This document shows, piece by piece, positions 11,501 through 21,159 of a DNA stretch of 64,000 nt (positions are counted from its first letter, which is position 1; the number at the start of each line of letters is the position of its first letter). The stretch spans positions 91,925,963 to 91,989,962 of the forward strand of contig CM048554.1 of NCBI GenBank assembly GCA_026413225.1. Direction: 5' to 3'. This DNA is from Otis tarda. Taxonomy: Eukaryota; Chordata; Aves; Otidiformes; Otididae. The notes under the pieces were generated by a model, which saw only the letters and a program-made list of their open reading frames with translations, was not told the origin of the DNA and did not search any database. A program made the translations under genes and the position numbers.

Positions 11501-13928
11501 GCAATGGCAGCCCCTGTCTACCTCTACTCACGCAATTTTATTGCTGAGCATGATGTCATATGGTATGGAACATCCCTTTAGTCAGTTGGGGTCAGCTGTC
11601 CCAGCTGGAGCCCCTCCCAGCCTCTTGTGCATCCCCAGACTACTCACTGGCAGAGCAGTCTGAGGAGCAGAAAAGGCCTTGAGGCTGTGTAAGCACTGTT
11701 CAGCAATAGATAAAACATCAGTGTGTTATCAACACTTTTTTTCACCACAAATCCAATACATAGCAGGATACAAACTACTATGAAGAAATTTAGCTCTATG
11801 CCAGCCAAAAACAGTACAACTGCTGTATTGCTTGGATTTAACTTGAAAATAAATCCTGCAGTTGTTTAATCAAACACTTCAGATAGAGGTTTTCATTTAA
11901 ATGTTTCTACTGCTAGATTGTGCAAAGTTTTCTAAAAACCTGATTCTTTTTTTTGTGATTAGAAGTGACTGATGTCTCTCATTTGTTAGGTTAAATACAG
12001 TTTGGTAAATCAAAGTTTTCTTTGGCTACCAATGTCTGAAAATAATCTTCCTCAGGGCTCTACGGTGTATGTGTGTGCAAGCTATATAGTAATTTCGGGT
12101 TTAACCTGATGTGGGTTTCTTGCTTAGTCACAGCCAAATTACATGTTACCAATGTGATACTACCCTTGGAAATGCAGATACCTTACCCTAATACAGTATA
12201 ATTGTATTTCCAGTAAAATTAGCAAAAGCATTAGCATGGCATCATCTAAAATATTGTACATAATTTTATTTGCTCATGGTCTAGGAAGGTAGCAGTCAAA
12301 CTCTTTAACAAGTGAGCAGAGGAGCTATCAGCATAATGGAAAACTGTCTCACTAAGGTAGAGTAATGTTTGGAGCCAAGACTTCATGCCTGTATAAATGT
12401 GTAGGGGAGGCAAATTTGTTTAAACAAATGGACAGTGCTGTCATGAGAATAAATGGATACGCACTACTATTTAAGCTGCAAAATAAAAAGTTCTTAAACA
12501 GCCCAGTGTCTTGCAATAGCAGTGAGCCAACCTGTCTGTTCATACTATTTAGAAGTTAATGTTTTTTTTGTAATATTATAATAAATTTTGATGAGCCAGC
12601 GTGTTACTTAGTCCTTTGTTGTTACTATTTTTTTTTTTTTTTAATCCTAGGCACAACAAAACCTGTAAACTGGCCCAAGCCAGTGTATATGCTTGACTCG
12701 GAGCCTGACAACAATGGCTTTATCAATGAAGACTTCATCGTGTGGATGCGTACTGCTGCTCTGCCAACATTTCGCAAGCTGTATCGTCTCATTGAAAGGA
12801 AGAATAACTTACAGCCTACCTTGCGGGCTGGGAAATACTCTTTGGATATTGCATACAGTATCCTTTGAAAAACCTTTGAAAGCGGCTAAGGGCCTTAGCT
12901 GGATTACATGGGCATGTATTTGTGCAAGTTCAAATTGAACTAGCCTTTTTTCTTACTATCTCTAAAAAATACAGTATTGAGCTGAGGTTGAATATTACCA
13001 TATTTTACTTCTGCGCAAGTTTTTATAGAATTAGTAGCTTCATAGTGAGAGGGAAATTGGATTGCTTGGGTGCTGTAAAAGAATTGAGAGATGCATAGGA
13101 AAAAGGAAAGAACAGAGACAGTTGGTAGCCTAGAAATTTGAGAACTTCAAGGTGTAGTGACAATATGTAATCAAGGGCAGACTGACTTTGGGGGTCAGAA
13201 AACTGCCAGAGCTGTGGATCGCGTGGAGGTCTGTCATTCTATTTTGGTCAAACTAAAGACTGGGTGGAGGTGCGGGAGACTATGGTTGTCATAGTTACTG
13301 AAGTCTTAAAATTTGAAGGCATTTACTGATAATTTTAAAATAGATACTGCAGTGTTTTCCTTTGCTACAAAACTGTGGGGAGTGCATATAAAACTGAATG
13401 AACATAAAGAAACATTTTGTACTAAAACATAGTCAAGAATTAAAATCTAGATTTCCCTCATTTTATTGAAGCTGCTTTCAAAAACCCACAAAATTGTGCA
13501 TTTACTCTTACCTTAAAAAGGGGTTAATGTCTCTTTGCATGAGACTTTTTTTGGAGTAGCTGACAGCGCCCAGATTAGTCTTAGCCTAAAAGAACAACTA
13601 AATGTTTCATATTTGCACTTTCAATATTAAGTTTGTATTTGGAACCTGAGTGAGATGGCCCAAAATTTTCATGTGCCTGACCACATAAAGCTAAATTTGG
13701 AAACATGCTGCTTGTTTTCCTAAATGTTTTTCAGATTATCCTGTACACAGTTTTGATGGACGAAAAAGAATGATCCTAAGCACCATCTCGTGGATGGGAG
13801 GCAAAAATCCCTTTCTGGGTATCGCTTACATCACTGTTGGGTCCATATGCTTCTTCTTAGGAGTTGTACTGCTGATCATCCATCACAAATACGGAAATCG
13901 AAACACTAGTGCAGACATTCCCAATTAA
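2291..13928 (+). CDS. TMEM30A: TMEM30A (CDC50A), lipid flippase beta subunit, whole gene
   Basis: CDC50-family accessory subunit of P4-ATPases. In known members it escorts ATP8A/ATP11-type flippases out of the ER and is needed for aminophospholipid transport to the cytosolic leaflet. Seven exons join in frame to 377 aa: 2291-2566, 7988-8104, 8786-8893, 10230-10317, 10791-10934, 12651-12857, 13735-13928. Seen in the product: a Gly-rich cytosolic N-terminus (residues 1-36), a first membrane segment (about 58-83), a large lumenal loop with paired cysteines (C104, C107, C118, C120) and sequons (N109, N123, N163, N206), a second membrane segment (about 341-363) and a short cytosolic tail. The human protein is 361 aa; the difference is the longer Gly-rich N-terminus. 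Introns are GT-AG, one of them U12-type. No break is seen, so the gene should be functional. Confidence 0.97.
4422..4460. repeat. Perfect 12-bp inverted repeat, 15-nt loop
   Basis: ACCCTTTCTAAT at 4422-4433 is matched exactly by its reverse complement at 4449-4460, leaving a 15-nt AT-rich loop. It would form a hairpin in the TMEM30A pre-mRNA. Function unknown. Confidence 0.6.
5055..5083. repeat. (TA)n microsatellite
   Basis: An alternating TA tract interrupted by TGTC, in TMEM30A intron 1. Low complexity, likely length-polymorphic. Confidence 0.7.
7808..7860 (-). mobile_element. CR1 3'-end remnant (minus orientation)
   Basis: Resembles the reverse complement of the avian CR1 3' tail: an agaatca start, then aggttggaaggggcctct and agatcatc. 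Only about 50 bp remain, so the family call rests on the tail motif alone. Confidence 0.55.
7988..8104 (+). CDS. TMEM30A: TMEM30A coding exon 2
   Basis: Residues 93-131, the start of the lumenal loop. Contains [15 protein letters not shown], conserved in the family as I recall it, four cysteines and two sequons (N109-V-S and N123-F-T). Acceptor ends TTATAG, donor GAG|GTATGC, phase 0 on both sides. Confidence 0.95.
8105..8785 (+). other. TMEM30A: TMEM30A intron 2
   Basis: A 681-bp GT-AG intron. I see only a poly-T run near 8191-8205 and a 92-codon chance ORF; nothing else is recognised. Confidence 0.85.
8786..8893 (+). CDS. TMEM30A: TMEM30A coding exon 3
   Basis: Residues 132-167. Contains the family core [20 protein letters not shown] and sequon N163-S-S. 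Donor CTT|GTAGGT, phase 0. Confidence 0.96.
8894..10229 (+). other. TMEM30A: TMEM30A intron 3
   Basis: A 1.3 kb GT-AG intron with a G10 run at 9501-9510 and a CR1 3' end immediately before the exon 4 acceptor region. Confidence 0.85.
9940..10190 (+). mobile_element. CR1 LINE 3' fragment
   Basis: A 5'-truncated CR1 non-LTR retrotransposon, about 250 bp. It starts at ggcctgttgtgataagacga, runs through a remnant of the ORF2 C-terminus (aacactggaacaggttgccc) and ends at the CR1 3' tail ttctatgata. It matches the 3' third of the copy at 23885-24610 over its whole length. It ends only 39 bp before TMEM30A exon 4, so it borders that exon's branch-point and pyrimidine region. Confidence 0.9.
10230..10317 (+). 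CDS. TMEM30A: TMEM30A coding exon 4
   Basis: Residues 168-196 plus one base. Contains NPSKECEPY and [14 protein letters not shown], both conserved in CDC50 proteins. Donor AATG|GTATGG, phase 1. Confidence 0.95.
10318..10790 (+). other. TMEM30A: TMEM30A intron 4
   Basis: A 473-bp GT-AG intron with a poly-T run near 10483-10499. Nothing else recognised. Confidence 0.8.
10791..10934 (+). CDS. TMEM30A: TMEM30A coding exon 5
   Basis: Residues 197-244 plus one base. Contains [15 protein letters not shown], a hallmark of the lumenal domain, and sequon N206-D-T. Acceptor CTCTCTAG, donor CAAG|GTAAAA. Confidence 0.95.
10935..12650 (+). other. TMEM30A: TMEM30A intron 5
   Basis: A 1.7 kb GT-AG intron. 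Its main content is a solo LTR at 11248-11818. A long T tract forms the acceptor's pyrimidine run. Confidence 0.85.
11240..11826. mobile_element. Avian endogenous retrovirus solo LTR with target duplication
   Basis: A 571-bp element from TGTAGTTTAACCC (11248) to CAAAAACAGTACA (11818), with TG...CA ends. It is flanked by identical 8-bp direct repeats ACTGCTGT at 11240-11247 and 11819-11826. There is no internal gag-pol-env sequence, so it is a solo LTR left by recombination. It shares its start, end and several internal blocks (gagataaag, cactaagc/tcagtcatc, atcagtgtg) with the element at 21808-22438. Transcriptional orientation was not settled. The longest frames inside are short and not coding. 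Confidence 0.8.
12651..12857 (+). CDS. TMEM30A: TMEM30A coding exon 6
   Basis: Residues 245-313 plus one base. Contains [19 protein letters not shown] and FRKLYRLIE, near-invariant in vertebrate CDC50A as I recall it. The donor is ACA|GTATCCTTT, a U12-type site (see the intron entry). Confidence 0.95.
12858..13734 (+). other. TMEM30A: TMEM30A intron 6, U12-type (minor spliceosome) intron
   Basis: The 5' splice site reads GTATCCTTT, identical to the U12-type donor consensus RTATCCTTT. Near the 3' end, TTTTCCTAAAT resembles the U12 branch-point consensus TTTTCCTTRAY and lies about 10-13 nt before the AG, the short spacing these introns need. There is no long pyrimidine tract beyond it. It is a GT-AG subtype, phase 1, 877 bp. 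It is the only one of the 20 introns flanked by coding exons in this window with a U12-like donor. Confidence 0.8.
13735..13928 (+). CDS. TMEM30A: TMEM30A coding exon 7 and stop
   Basis: Residues 314-377, stop TAA at 13926-13928. Contains [20 protein letters not shown], then the second membrane segment (about 341-363) and a short polar tail ending DIPN. Confidence 0.96.
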
Positions 13929-15265
13929 TCTTGCATTCTGAAAACAAATGTCCTGCATGTGCATCAAGGCCAGTCCAGAATGGACCCAGTTTTCGAAAGA
14001 TAAATCTCTGCTTCTGTCACTTCTGAAACTGGGTACATAATTTTTATCTAAAGCTCCCCGTTCCCATACCAGGGATTAACTCTTGAAAATGACGGGTATA
14101 CAGTTACCTATACTGATTGTATCTTTGCCTATGTCAGAAACAATTTTTCTGATACTTGCCTCTAACTGGGCAGGCCACATGATGCATATAGCTCTTGTTC
14201 TCTTGATGCACCTGCTGCTTGTTCATGTGCTGTGTAATGTCGGTATGATTCAGGACGTATAGATTGTGTGGAGAAAGACTGTTGTAAGATACTGTAAATT
14301 GTTAACTTTCCAGAATTCAGGTGACAGTGCTGTTGAATGGAAAAGTCAAGTCTTAAATGTTTTTTTCAATTTACTGTCTTGTGTGCATGGGCTTTTAAAT
14401 TTCTTGCTAAGATTTTTAATATATTTATATAAGTTGTTAAATATTTTTCCTGTGTCCTGTCCACCTCTGTTATGTTAAATCCTTTAAGTGTGTAAATTTC
14501 AGCACCCTGGATTCTTTGTATATTTACAATATATGTGCCTGGCCAGTAAACTAGCATCCTGTGAAGATACCAGAAAACATATTTGTTAATTATCTGCCTG
14601 AGACCCTTTTAAAGTTTCTCCTAAATTGGGAAATGTTTGTTGCAGGTAGAATCTGCTTTTTTTCTCATTTTCTTTGCTTTAAGTCATATCCAATACTAGT
14701 TTACCTAATGTGCTTTCTGATTTTGCTTTTTATGAGCAGCTCCAAGCGAAGCATTACTCAAGAAGAACCTGAAATTTTTTTCCATTCACAAATTTGGGTG
14801 AACTCCTTTTATTGGAGGAGTTTCCTAATTTTCTTGAGGCATATGTATTCTGAGCAGGCTTTGTTGTAAAGGAATTGTCATATAGTTTTTTTCCTTATTT
14901 GGAGTAAACACCACATTACATTTTTGCGGTGTCAAGGTAGTAAACTATAGAAATTCAGAAGTTGAGATGGCAGTAACCTCTCTTCATTGAAATGCAGGTT
15001 GAGCTTGCTGTGAAACAATTTAAATATTGCAGTTAGAAGCAATGTGTGGGTTAGTGTCTTAAATCAAATTACAGAAGGGTTCACTTTTAGGTTAATTCAA
15101 AGTTAACTGTAACCTGTAAAATATTATTTTTGGTGACTTTTTTTTTTAGATGATGCACAGAAATTGTAATGTATATGGTGGAGATCACTTTATATGCAAC
15201 TAGCTTGATAAAGTATTGAGTATATTAAAAAAGACCTAATAAATAGTGCAAACCATTTATTAAGA
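13929..15265 (+). other. TMEM30A: TMEM30A 3' UTR (probable extent)
   Basis: AT-rich, no coding potential beyond chance ORFs. The end is set by AATAAA at 15238-15243, preceded by ATTAAA near 15222 and followed by a T/G-rich stretch. Alternative shorter or longer ends are possible, since weaker signals such as AGTAAA (about 14544) occur. Confidence 0.5.
15238..15243 (+). terminator. TMEM30A: Candidate TMEM30A poly(A) signal
   Basis: Canonical AATAAA about 1.3 kb after the stop codon, with a T-rich, TTTTGTG-containing segment about 25 nt downstream. It is the best signal in the first 2 kb after the stop. Confidence 0.5.
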
Positions 15266-16108
15266 GATTTTATTTTGTGCTTGATCATACATTTATTTTC
15301 ATCTGGAAGAAAAGACGTGTTCTCATCAAGTGTGAATGCAGTTTAAGTGAGTTGTATTTCTAGGACTGCATATTTGTTACAAAAAGTTGTTTATTCATGG
15401 TCCAATAGCTTAATCTACAGCCAGTTTAATGCACTATTAATTTATCACATAAACAAATGACTGTTTTTACTGAATTACTTGTGTAATACTTTTAAGCTAG
15501 CAGTTTAAGTTTGTAAGTATGTATAAACTGTGGAATGAAGCGTTTCCAGTGTGCTAGCTTCTGTAGCTCCATCTAATAATTTGTTTGCATAGAACATTGT
15601 GGCAGCGCAGGACTTTAGTCAAAAGACATTAAGATTTTATTTAGTGTTGTATCTGTATTGCTGGAATTATAAAACAAGGGTGTATACCTTTCTATATTGC
15701 AAGGCAGAAGACTCGCACAATCTGTTGAACTGGCTTTCATCTGTAGAGTAGTTGCTGGTCCAAAATGTAGTAAGCAAGTAAGGGGAGTCTCCCAGTTACT
15801 GGTTATTAAAATATTTTAATTTTTTAATTTTGTGTTTGTCACTTGAAATGCAAATATATGCTGCTTCATTCATAATCCCTTTTTCCAAGTAGGAAATGTT
15901 GTTCTTTGGGCTGTGTTCAAAATTAAAAACAAACTATTTTTTTTTTATCTTTACCTTAAAATATTTTTCAATCCTTTTCCTTTTTTTTCTACTGACTGTA
16001 GCTGTCAGTGCTGCTTTGATCTTCTCAATGAAGTGCACCAGGATGAGAATTACTCTGTTTTTTGTTACAATTAAGCTATTTCTCTGAGAGCCTGTAGCAG
16101 TAAATACT

Positions 16109-16129
16109 TGTCAGGCAATATGCCTGACA
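16109..16129. repeat. Perfect 9-bp inverted repeat, 3-nt spacer
   Basis: TGTCAGGCA, spacer ATA, then TGCCTGACA. A 21-nt perfect dyad in otherwise plain intergenic DNA. It could be a dimeric protein site or simply a chance hairpin. Confidence 0.6.
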
Positions 16130-16931
16130 GATAGTGTGCATGAGGAGCTTAAAATGCTTGTTAAGAGCTTAAAATATTAGGTCAAATTTGTAAACTCTTT
16201 CTTCACTCATGCTCATTTGTCTCGATGTCAGGTTGATAACTGTGGAGATCCTTGGATTTTGTATCTCCTGCAAGTTGCCCGTATGTCACATGTCCAAAGA
16301 TGAAACCAAGGCATCCCGCTCTGACACTGCTCAGGGGTGTGTCACTGTCCTAGTGTTCAGTGTCACGTGTTGAATTTGGATTTGACCAACTGTGACCTGG
16401 TTCTTCGGTGGCATCCTTCAGAGGTATTCACTACCGGGGTTCAGAAATACAAAGAGCAATACCTCTGCTTTCTGAGGGCTAGTTTGGCACTTTCCAAGTC
16501 TTGCCCAATTGAGGCAGTGCCCAAACTGTGAAGCTTTCTGGAGGCTACTGCTGTTATGAGGGTGTGCTTATGAATGAATCTTTCCTAGAGAGAGTAATTT
16601 GTTAAACAGGGATATGTCCCTGTCTTATGCAAGAGCTCTCCAAACAAATTCTGCTATGTGAGACCAACGTCCTTCTGGTTTCTTGTAAAAATCTACATCC
16701 CTGTAAGAAAGCAGATTGTCACCTCAGGCTTTTTTTTTTTAACTGCATCAGGCTATTTGGGGAGCTGTCGATTGTGCTTTGATGAGTCAGAGGGAAGAGT
16801 TAGCAGCTTCTAACTGGAATGGGAAGGATCCTTCACAGCTTTTGGTTCCCAGGGTCACACTGGTACTGCAACTAGGTTCTCAGCAGCATGGCTTTGCTTT
16901 AATTATGAATGTTATGAAGAATGCAAGCCTC

Positions 16932-16955
16932 TTTTTTTTTTTTTTTTTTTTTTTT
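16932..16955. repeat. T24 homopolymer
   Basis: Uninterrupted run of 24 T. On the minus strand it could be the A-tail of a retrocopy lying to its right, but no parent gene is recognisable in 16956-17350. Confidence 0.7.
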
Positions 16956-17579
16956 ATGTAGAAATCTCCATAGGAGGGAAGGCCATGATAGTCTAGGGTC
17001 AAGTAACATCTCCAAGCATGTGTATCTGCTTGAATCCATCGAACAGAGCAATGAATGGTGCTGCTGTTCGTATTGGATTCATGGGAGGGTTATTGACAGC
17101 ACCTTTCTCTCAGATGCTCTACTTGCTGTGGGAAAATAAGGGTTCCAATATATGTAGACAGACAGATATCCAAGACTGAGTTGAAGCGAGTGTCTGATGA
17201 AAAAATGTGACTACAGTTACTTAAAAAAAAAGTTACTGATTGGAATGCAACTGCCAAAGACATATCACAAGGCATAACCGTAGTGCTTCGTAATCCGGAA
17301 GCACTGCAAACAATTCTGATCTTCAAAGTCCCACGACAAGAATATGGTTTCTGAACTTGCCTGAAAATTTCTAATCTTGGTACTATGTAAGTTTGTTTTT
17401 TGTAGAAGTTGATAGTTTTGTTACCTGGGGTTGTTCCCTGTAACTGAGCTAATTAGCCATAGTGAGTTAGAAATGAACAGGGCAACAACATAAAGGCCTT
17501 CAGGAAGGTCCGCAATATCAATCTTAAAATCAGGCCAGTCCAGTGAGGGTTTTGTATTGACCCAGTTGGTGAGTTATAG

Positions 17580-17695
17580 AAAAAAAAAAAACAACAACCA
17601 AACAAAAAACCCCAAACAAATAAAAAAAAAAACACCGAAAAAACCTCCCAAAACTGCCAACCAAATACAAACACAAAAAACCCGCAACACCCCAA
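17580..17695. repeat. A/C-rich low-complexity block
   Basis: About 115 bp of A runs broken by CC, CAAC and CCCC, almost free of G and T on the + strand. Strongly strand-asymmetric; it keeps an artificial ORF of K, N, T, P and Q codons open. Confidence 0.7.
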
Positions 17696-20600
17696 AATGT
17701 TCCACATATCAAATATTTGTCTGTATTGAACAGCTTGTGAAACACTTTATCTTTCAAAGTAGGAAGAAAAAAAGTTAAAATCTAAGCCAGTTTTATTGCT
17801 GTTCTCTTCTCAGTAATGTGGCAAGTTTATGGAAAAGACTACTTCTAGTGGTGTGAAAATGGATTATGAAGTAGAAAGCTCAGTTGCAAAAAAATTTCTT
17901 TTTTTTTTTTTTTTTTAGCAGTAGTATTAAATTTTCCTCATGTGTGTGTTTTAATGTAAAAATATCTTATGTTCTAGCTCATGGAATCTGTTCTGATCAC
18001 TGTATTGCCTTCTGTGCCTAAATGTGAAGACTAATCTTACTTGACAGTTTCAATTAAGACTAAAGTCCATTACGGAATGGCCTGATAAGCATTAGCAGGT
18101 CCTCATATGACCCGATTCTCAAATAAGAAACCTTCCTGTAAGCCTCCTATTCCAAATGTGCTCAACCTGTGTTGGAAAATAAAGCAGGTGGTGTTCTTTC
18201 CACTAGACCCTGATTTCAGATAAAGATGACATAAAAGAAACAGTTCAAGCCAATTTAATACCACTAATTTAGAAGTTTAATTGAATTTTTACTGGAGAAT
18301 TGTGCCCGAATTTTACAAAATAAAATGGTGGGATGTTTTAAGTAGTGTTAGAGGGCGAGGAGTGTAATTAATGACCTCATTAATTCTGTTATGAAAATGG
18401 GAAAGAATGGACTGCGATGTTCTTTGAAGAAATGAAAATATGATTGTCTCCAGGCTTGCCTGCTGAGGTCTGGAGTCATGTGGTTGAAGTTAGTGTATGC
18501 TTCACCATAGATGCTTGTAAACTTCAGAACAAATCTTTGTTCTTTCAGCAAGTTCTTTTAATGCAATTTTAGTGTACTATACAACTCTAACTAACTTGGA
18601 AGATAGTTATACTAAGATAGAATACAGGGTGTTTTTTCTTCATACAGTGTAGCTTTTAACTGGGTGAGTCAATTACTTTGCAAAAAAAAAAAAATTAAAA
18701 ATTAAACTGGTGGGCAGGCAAGACTCAGCAGGAGGTTTAAAAAATTGTCATTTTCAGCTGTCCTGCTGCACCTTGGGTTTCTGCTTCCACAGTTTAATGT
18801 AAACTCAGTTGTTTGTGTGATCTCTTTAGCAGGGTTTACATACATTTCTATTATTGGTTTAAGAGGTAAAACTTTTTTTTTTTTTGTGATTAATGCTTAT
18901 TAACATATTTATTAACTGCCTTGTTTTCATTCTGGCTTAACCAAAACTGTTTAACTATGGGTTTTCATTAACAATTTCATTATTCTTCAATACAATACAT
19001 GCAAAAGTTATTCTATCATGTTAGGAAAAAGCAGTCTGTGTTTGCTTCTAGTGAAATATCCTCATCCTGAGATGGCAAGTTGCCATTTCTCTTTCCCCTC
19101 AATTTTTCATTTCTTCATAAATTAGTCAACACCGAGGACACCAGCTGTACTTGCTCTTAGCAGTCATCTTGTAGCTCTGCTTCGTATGTAACCCACATGG
19201 CAAGCTTTAAGTATGGCCTTTCCGTTTGTAAAGTGTATTTTGATAGACAATAGGACTGAAGCTCGGATTCAGACGTATCGGGGAAATGATCCACACAGCA
19301 GAAAAGAAACAATCATAATTTCTCTGGGAATTATGATCCTTTTACCAGTATCAAAATACAACTGCGTAAATAAAAATCAGAATATGAACATTATATGCAC
19401 TCATAAGATGAAAGCTTGCAAGAGGAATGAATGGAAATCTACCTTGCACCAGTAGTAATGTACTCTAGGTGTTATTCTAGAATAGCACTGCTTGCGTGTT
19501 TGAAAATTGTTTGTTAAATAATGCATCAAATTTCCTCTTTTGTTACAGCACATTATATTTCTCTATGACTATGCTTTCTAAATGGTATTTTTAATATTCT
19601 ACTCAGCTAAGACTATACCTATAAATCCCTCTTCATGTTTGCATTTTTTAGTTTCTTTCTAGGGCAGCTCATCAGATTGAGAAGTGCTGTGCTTTGAGAT
19701 GCGATCCTTGTTATTTCCATACCAGATTGAGCACTAATTTGCTGTGTTTGACACACATTATTCATAATGAGGTTTGGCACCAGCGCAAAAGCACTGTAAT
19801 GCCAAAACCTGACTGCACTGCCACTGCAGCAAAGCCAGGAAATAGTTTTCCTGACAGCACTGTATTTCAGTGTAAGGCTGAAGCACAAGAAGATGCAATT
19901 ATAGGGCTAGATCTGCAATGCAGAAAAAACACAGGCTTCTCAGAGCGTTCTTGAAGGACAAATAGATTATTTCTTTGGAATCAACTAGGCTTGCGTTTCA
20001 TCAAATCTGGCATTACTTCCCTGTCTGCAATTACGTATTGTGAAACATGAAAGTGAAGCTGGGTTTTCTTTTTTTCACACGCATGGTACTCAGTATCCCT
20101 GCTACTAATAGAGTTTCAGGCTTTAGTTCTGTTTTTTTTTTCTGCGTCTTCTGGCTCAACAAGGGATGTCATATCTATCCCAAGGGTGTAAGACCTACTT
20201 GGCTGGGCCAGGCCCAGGCTCAGTGTCCTGCCTTTGGTGATGGCCAAAGGAGATGTCGAGGGAGTCCATATGAACAGCAGCAGCCCACGGTGGTGGTATT
20301 CTCCTAGGACACACTTAGAGCCCTCTGCAGGCCTGAGACTTTTTAATGAAAGGCAATTTTAAAATCTGTATGCAGCAGCTCTGCGGGACGTTTCTTTTTC
20401 TGCCAAAGTGGATTTGCCAAAGTGCCCTTTGAAGGCAGGGAAACACCCTGCAGCCCCAGCATAGTGCAGCAACAACGTTCTTGGGTTTGTGCTGTAGGCT
20501 GTGGAGATACACCTGGGCTTTTGACCCGTGCCTGGCTGCCTCCCTCAGCTGCCCGGTGCCTCTGGCTGCTGGAGACGCAACTGCTCCGGCCTCGTCTCCC

Positions 20601-20859
20601 CTATCCCGCTCTCGGTGTGATGGGGCTCAGGTCTGGTTCCTGGGCCCCGAAACCGGACAAATGTCCCACCGCACCAAACGTCGAACAAAACTCGTGCCTA
20701 GGAGGGGGCGTGGGGTCTGGGCCTGGGCTCACCCACCCAGAGGCAGCTCTCTGTGCCGCTGCTCCACACCACGCTGCCTGCCCCTCCTCAGTGCGGGGAC
20801 CCCCGTGGGAGTGTAAGGAGGGGAACAACCTTTCTCAGATCGGCGCGGTTTCCACGCGC

Positions 20860-20876
20860 TTCACCGCGCCGGTGAA
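20860..20876. promoter_or_regulatory. GC-centred dyad in the COX7A2 promoter
   Basis: TTCACCG, CGC, CGGTGAA: perfect 7-bp arms around a 3-nt centre, about 45 bp upstream of the YY1/ETS pair. The dyad form suggests a dimeric factor, identity unknown. Confidence 0.4.
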
Positions 20877-20920
20877 ACCTCGCTTCACGCTCCGGCCGGC
20901 TCCTCCCCGAGCCCCTGCGG

Positions 20921-20938
20921 CCGCCATCTTCTTCCGGG
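20921..20938 (+). promoter_or_regulatory. COX7A2: Adjacent YY1 and ETS (GABP-type) sites
   Basis: CCGCCATCTT (YY1 core, start-proximal orientation) is followed immediately by CTTCCGGG (ETS core). Both families are established regulators of nuclear OXPHOS genes, and YY1 sites of this orientation often sit at or just after the transcription start. Confidence 0.65.
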
Positions 20939-21141
20939 CGCACCACCCCCGCCCTTCCCCCGCGGGAGGGCTGACGCGTAGGCGGCGCTGTAGGCTCTGC
21001 GGCGGCGCTCTGGGCGCGGCTGCCTCTGTGGTACCCGCGGGGTTGGGGGGGGAGGGGAAGGAGCTGCTTCCGTTTCCGCTGCCCTTGCTGCCGGCGGGAG
21101 GTGACGGGACCAAGAGCCCCGGGATGGGACCAACAGCCGCG

Positions 21142-21159
21142 ATGTGGCGGAACCTGCTG
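21142..21159 (+). CDS. COX7A2: COX7A2 coding exon 1
   Basis: Six codons, MWRNLL, then donor CTG|GTGAGG, phase 0. Too short to find without the downstream exons. If the ATG at 21124 is used, the exon instead begins MGPTAA-M. Confidence 0.9.

Larger units (their letters stand above)
15266..20400. other. Intergenic DNA between TMEM30A and COX7A2
   Basis: About 5 kb of AT-rich DNA with no gene I can support. It holds a perfect 21-nt palindrome (16109-16129), a T24 run (16932-16955), an A/C-rich low-complexity block (17580-17695) and short ORFs without domains. Small ORFs at 17051-17179 and 19694-19954 are unconvincing. Confidence 0.6.

Noticed and set aside
16956-17350. Processed retrocopy whose A-tail would be the T24 run
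   Set aside because: No parent mRNA is recognisable on the minus strand and no target duplication is visible.
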